Shown here piece after piece: positions 60,353 through 64,000 of a DNA stretch of 64,000 nucleotides. The DNA lies in assembly GCF_020524045.1 (NCBI RefSeq), contig NZ_JAIVKL010000001.1:248001-312000 (forward strand), read 5' to 3'. Origin of the DNA: Metabacillus litoralis. GTDB taxonomy: Bacteria; Bacillota; Bacilli; Bacillales; Bacillaceae. The notes under the pieces are model-generated. The model searched no databases, was not told the DNA's origin, and worked only from the letters and a program-made list of their open reading frames with translations. Each line of letters begins with the position of its first letter. Position 1 is the stretch's first letter. Position numbers and translations under genes: made by a program.

Positions 60353-60703
60353 AAAGAGGCTTGGACATAATTAAAGAAGACATACAAAAAGACGAATAAA
60401 TTTAAATTAGTTAAGCTGAAAGAAACATGTTCGTTCCATTGCACTGCAGACACTCGCGTTCACCCGGGAGGAAGCTGAGCCTCCTCAGCATGCCTGCGGG
60501 GTCTCAGCCTTTCCTCAATTCTAAGTAGGTGCCCGAGTGTCTTCCGCTCCATTCCACTAAGTTCTTAAAAAATAGTATTTAAACCTAAAAAACTATTGAA
60601 GACGGCAAATAAAAACCCGAACTATTAGGCGAATGATTAATTGAAGTATCACCTTATAATTCGGGTTTATCATTAGTTTAAATACTTATGTCCCAGCCTC
60701 TTT
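60353..60703 (+). repeat. Intergenic inverted-repeat element, copy C (complete)
   Basis: 351 bp with terminal inverted repeats AAAGAGGCTTGGACATAA (60353-60370) and TTATGTCCCAGCCTCTTT (60686-60703). Inside: GTTCGTTCCATTGCACTGCA, GGGAGGAAGCTGAGCCTCCTC (hairpin), CTAAGTAGGTGCCCGAGTG, CCGCTCCATTCCACTAAG and the AAACCCGA/TCGGGTTT hairpin (60613-60668) that can terminate ymxH. No ORF. It ends 13 bp from the ymxH stop. Confidence 0.85.
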
Positions 60704-60716
60704 CTATACATAATAA

Positions 60717-60977
60717 TTATGAATCAAGTTTTTCAATTTGTTCATCTGGAATATCTAGAATAATCATATCTGTTCCGATTTTTTTTATATGTTGCCAAGG
60801 AACGTTAATTTCATCTCCTTGCTTTCTCAAGCCAAACCATTTTAATGAAGGAATAATAAGGGTTGTTATTTGACCAGTTTGTTCATTGATTTCAAGATCA
60901 GTTTGACCTAAAACACCTAAACGTTCAGCTCGCTTTACATCGACGATTTCCTTCCCACTTAATTCGCTTAATCTCAT
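60717..60977 (-). CDS. ymxH: YlmC/YmxH family PRC-barrel protein
   Basis: 86 residues, beta-rich: MRLSELSGKEIVDVKRAERL, then LGQTDLEINEQTG, the sporulation-associated YlmC/YmxH type. Role unknown. The second ATG (60977) is chosen, 7 nt after AAAGGGGG; the first is too close to it. Confidence 0.88.
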   Translation of the reverse strand: MRLSELSGKEIVDVKRAERLGVLGQTDLEINEQTGQITTLIIPSLKWFGLRKQGDEINVPWQHIKKIGTDMIILDIPDEQIEKLDS

Positions 60978-61019
60978 GTCCATTCCCCCTTTCTACTATC
61001 ATATAATCACAAGACATAA

Positions 61020-61054
61020 AAAAATACCTACATTTTTAAGTTGTAGGTATTTTT
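61020..61054 (-). terminator. mlpA terminator
   Basis: A perfect 13-bp stem, AAAAATACCTACA (61020-61032) with TGTAGGTATTTTT (61042-61054). Confidence 0.85.
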
Positions 61055-61211
61055 AAAAATTAGGTAACTTTTTTGAAAAAAGTGGGAATATCAAATTAAG
61101 TCGCGGATGTAAGCTACAAGCTCTTCAAAATATATATTTTAACCGAAGAACAAAGAAGCTAGTTGTAAACAACCTTAAGACTAGAGCACACCCTAAATTT
61201 CAAAACTACTT

Positions 61212-62450
61212 TTATTGAAGTTTTCCTGGCAGCTTACCATCTGGACTAATCAACGAAACAGAATATGTATCAGTAAATAACTGATTAGCTAATGTATTTA
61301 CACTTTCTTCACTTACTTCATTTACTTTTTCAATAATTGAGTCTAATGAACGATGACGTCCTAGCACAAGTTCATTTTTACCATTTCGACTCATACGACT
61401 GTTTGTGCTTTCAAGACTAAGCATCAAGCTACCTTTCATCTGCTCTTTACTATTAGCCAATTCTTTCGATGTAATACCTTCACCCTTTAAGGTAGCTAAA
61501 GTTTCTTCAATTGTTTCAAACAATTGATTTAGTTGATTGCTTCCTGTGCCACCGTATATGGTAAGTAATCCGTTGTCTGCATAGGAAGAATGATAGGAAA
61601 ACACAGAATAAGCAAGTCCTTTTTGCTCACGGACATCTTGGAATAAGCGACTACTCATACTACCACCCAAAATATTATTAAGTACAATTAAGCTATAAAT
61701 ATTTTTATGACCTACCTCTAAGCCATTAAATCCTAAACAAAGATGAGCTTGCTCTGTATCTTTTTGTCTAGAAATTTTTTGATCCATAAAACCAGGCTTT
61801 TCAAAAGATCGTTTCGTAAATCCAGTCTCATAAGAACCAAATAGCTTTTCAACATTTTTAATAAAATCTTCTGATACATTACCTGCAACAGAAATGACGA
61901 CATTATCAGGTGTATAATGAGAATTCATATACTCTCTTAATGTATCGCCATTAAAAGACTGTAATATCTCTTCCGTACCTAATATTGGATATCCCAGAGG
62001 GTGATTCCCATAAGTAGCACGACTCAAAATATCATGAACAATATCATCTGGTGTGTCTTCATACATCTTGATTTCCTCATAAACAACATTTTTTTCCTTT
62101 TTCAACTCTTCTTCATCAAATGTAGAATTAAAAAACATGTCAGAAAGTACATCCAGGGCATATTGCGCATGGTCATCTAACACTTTTGCATAATAACATG
62201 TGTATTCTTTAGATGTAAATGCATTCACTTGACCACCGATACTATCAAATGACTCAGCAATTTCACGAGCTGTTCTTGTTTTTGTACCTTTAAAGAACAT
62301 ATGCTCTAAGAAGTGTGAAATCCCATTGTTTTCTTCATTTTCGTTTCTTGATCCTGTACCAATCCACACTCCAATAGCAACTGAGCGAACAGTAGGTATG
62401 TTTTCTAATACAATTCTTACTCCATTTTGGCAAGTATATTTCTTGATCAA
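61212..62450 (-). CDS. mlpA: M16 zinc protease MlpA (YmxG)
   Basis: 412 residues. The zinc motif HFLEH with FFKGTKTR is present in GISHFLEHMFFKGT at about 45-58, and the third ligand region reads KKEKNVVYEEI. Mitochondrial processing-peptidase-like. In B. subtilis it lies beside dut/ylxY and has been linked to aprE control. Start codon TTG (62450) with GGAGGAG upstream; spacing to ylxY is 29 bp. Confidence 0.93.
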   Translation of the reverse strand: MIKKYTCQNGVRIVLENIPTVRSVAIGVWIGTGSRNENEENNGISHFLEHMFFKGTKTRTAREIAESFDSIGGQVNAFTSKEYTCYYAKVLDDHAQYALDVLSDMFFNSTFDEEELKKEKNVVYEEIKMYEDTPDDIVHDILSRATYGNHPLGYPILGTEEILQSFNGDTLREYMNSHYTPDNVVISVAGNVSEDFIKNVEKLFGSYETGFTKRSFEKPGFMDQKISRQKDTEQAHLCLGFNGLEVGHKNIYSLIVLNNILGGSMSSRLFQDVREQKGLAYSVFSYHSSYADNGLLTIYGGTGSNQLNQLFETIEETLATLKGEGITSKELANSKEQMKGSLMLSLESTNSRMSRNGKNELVLGRHRSLDSIIEKVNEVSEESVNTLANQLFTDTYSVSLISPDGKLPGKLQ

Positions 62451-62479
62451 ATTAGCTCCTCCTTCATAGATGCTTTGTC

Positions 62480-63460
62480 TTATTCATCGCTCTTTACCTC
62501 ATTAGTTGCTAATCTTTCCTCATCTACCATCATTGAAATAGATCCAAAAGAATACCCCTTTTTTCTTATTGATAATATGAGTGTTTCAAGGCTTTCTGAT
62601 GTAGGTGATGTCGGATGCATTAAGATTAACGCTCCATTATGAACTTTAGTTGTTACTCTTTCTACTAGAACATGAGGCTCTGGGCGCTGCCAATCAATTG
62701 TGTCAACAGTCCACATGACAGTATTCATATCCATCTCTTTCGCAATCTTTACAACTTCGTCTCTATGGCTTCCACTTGGTGGAGCAAACCATGTTGGTGT
62801 CACATCTGTAACCGATTTAATCACATCCGTTGTTTTTGAAAGTTGTTCCTTGATGTTTACAGTAGAAAGCTTACTCATATCTGGATGTGAATATGAATGA
62901 TTTCCAACTTCATGACCTGCATCAACAATCATTCTTGCCATTTCAGGATTTTCTTTCGTCCATCTACCTTCTAAAAAGAAAGTTGCTTTCACATGATATT
63001 TATTCAATGTTTCAAGCATATCAGGAATATATTCATTTCCCCAGGCAACATTGATCAAAAAAGAAACCATTGGTTTATCTGGATGCCCTCGATACATAGG
63101 TTGTGCTGGCAAATCTTCTAAATGAATTGATGGCGATATTTGACGAAAAACAAGTAGATTTTCATTAAATTCTCCCTTATCCTTCATCTTCTTATAAGAC
63201 TCTTCAACATCTACCTCTAGTCCATTGTAGCCTGGTGTCGCCTTCCAAACTTTATGTATTTCCGCATTTTGAGCAGGGATATGATAGTCTTTTGCTTTTT
63301 CAACAATCTCTTTATGTAAAGTGTCCTGATGCTTTAATACAGTAAGATCAGCATGTTTCATCTGATCCACATAAGAAGATGTAAATGGATTTTCAAAAAA
63401 TCCAATGCTAACGATTAAGATTAAAATAAACCCAACGAGATGAATGATTTTCCTTTGCAT
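62480..63460 (-). CDS. ylxY: YlxY, polysaccharide deacetylase-like protein with altered first motif
   Basis: 326 residues. Signal peptide or N-terminal anchor (IIHLVGFILILIVSIGFF), then the NodB fold: the zinc-His motif HEVGNHSYSHPDMSK is intact, as is FAPPSGSHRDE. The first motif, normally TFDDG, reads INVAWGNEY, lacking both aspartates, so ordinary deacetylase chemistry is doubtful. It is a conserved feature of this family as far as I recall. AAAAGGGGG precedes the ATG. First gene of the mlpA unit. Confidence 0.9.
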   Translation of the reverse strand: MQRKIIHLVGFILILIVSIGFFENPFTSSYVDQMKHADLTVLKHQDTLHKEIVEKAKDYHIPAQNAEIHKVWKATPGYNGLEVDVEESYKKMKDKGEFNENLLVFRQISPSIHLEDLPAQPMYRGHPDKPMVSFLINVAWGNEYIPDMLETLNKYHVKATFFLEGRWTKENPEMARMIVDAGHEVGNHSYSHPDMSKLSTVNIKEQLSKTTDVIKSVTDVTPTWFAPPSGSHRDEVVKIAKEMDMNTVMWTVDTIDWQRPEPHVLVERVTTKVHNGALILMHPTSPTSESLETLILSIRKKGYSFGSISMMVDEERLATNEVKSDE

Positions 63461-64000
63461 TAAATATCCCCCTTTTTACTAAAAAATATGTAAAAAGAGG
63501 ACAAGGTAGAACAAGAAAAGAATTGATAAGCTTAAATAGGTCAAAGGTTTTCAGGTATAAAACAATGTGGATACCCCTGAAATTTGATTGTGATAAATTA
63601 TATTAACAGGGAAATAATTGAAAACCGTCATTTCTCAAAACTCAGAGAATGCTTGACTGTTGTTTCCTGGAAAGGCATTGGCTTTGCTGTCCTTTTGTCA
63701 TAATATCAAGATGATCTAAAGAGTCTGGAATAAAAAGCAACAACATATCTCTTTTGTACCATATCATACGAGACTGATACTTTAAAGTAAATCTGCTTTT
63801 GCAATAATTATGATACTCATATTTTTATAAAACACTTTCAACTTTATTCAAGATTTTTATTTAAAAGGCTCTGTTATACTTTTTTGTTTATTTCCGTTCC
63901 AGCCACGCTTTCCCAGGAAAATACCTTTTTTTCCTAGGGAAGAATAAGAACAATTCTTCATAGGTCCGGAAGCTTTCAAGGCGAGCGCCTGTGGGTATCT
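63461..64000. other. Gene-less right end of the window
   Basis: Upstream region of ylxY. In B. subtilis pnpA would be next upstream; none of it is seen here. TTCCCAGGAAAA and TTTTCCTAGGGAA (about 63910-63942) form an imperfect hairpin and could be a terminator of a gene beyond the edge. Confidence 0.4.

Noticed and set aside
1-64000. CRISPR arrays, tRNA genes, rRNA genes or intact transposases
   Set aside because: No regularly spaced repeats, cloverleaf-type sequences or transposase motifs were seen while reading; small RNAs cannot be excluded without folding tools.

Overview
The window is chromosomal DNA from a spore-forming, low-GC Bacillaceae bacterium (Bacillus or a close relative; I cannot name the genus). 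The evidence is the gene set and its order. Sporulation genes are present (cotE, spoVS, spoVFA/spoVFB, spoIIIE). Almost every core gene lies on the minus strand in the order of the B. subtilis recA-mutSL and spoVF-ymf regions, read right to left.

Right to left (direction of transcription): ylxY-mlpA-ymxH (peptidase and deacetylase-like), spoVFA-spoVFB-asd-dapG-dapA (dipicolinate, aspartate semialdehyde and lysine/DAP synthesis), rnjB (RNase J2), tepA-ylzJ-spoIIIE, ymfC and nupNOPQ (regulator and nucleoside ABC importer), ymfD (MFS exporter), ymfF-ymfH-ymfI-ymfJ-ymfK-ymfM-pgsA-cinA, recA, rny-ymdB-spoVS, an M19 dipeptidase, korA-korB (2-oxoacid:ferredoxin oxidoreductase), tdh-kbl (threonine to glycine), then miaB-ymcA-cotE-mutS-mutL.

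Accessory insertions break this backbone. A MerR-type regulator and a BmrA-like ABC exporter on the plus strand sit between cotE and mutS. Topoisomerase III, a zinc alcohol dehydrogenase and an orphan SUKH (SMI1/KNR4) protein with a long helical C-terminus sit between miaB and kbl.

The most unusual region is the left 4 kb. It looks like a collapsed prophage at the 3' end of mutL. It has an 18-bp imperfect copy of the mutL end at each side, TGTGGTCA arm-type repeats inside both ends, and a truncated, frameshifted tyrosine integrase. The integrase is joined 5' to 5' to the last 33 codons of a LysM lysin. The surviving cargo is a peptidoglycan-binding polymorphic toxin with an HNH-type nuclease tip, followed 1 bp later by a SUKH immunity gene.

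Three copies of a roughly 350-bp inverted-repeat element end at or next to the stop codons of recA, ymfD and ymxH, where an internal hairpin can serve as terminator. A second, shorter intergenic repeat family has at least three copies. Many perfect-stem terminators delimit the transcription units. I saw no tRNA, rRNA gene, CRISPR array or intact insertion sequence.
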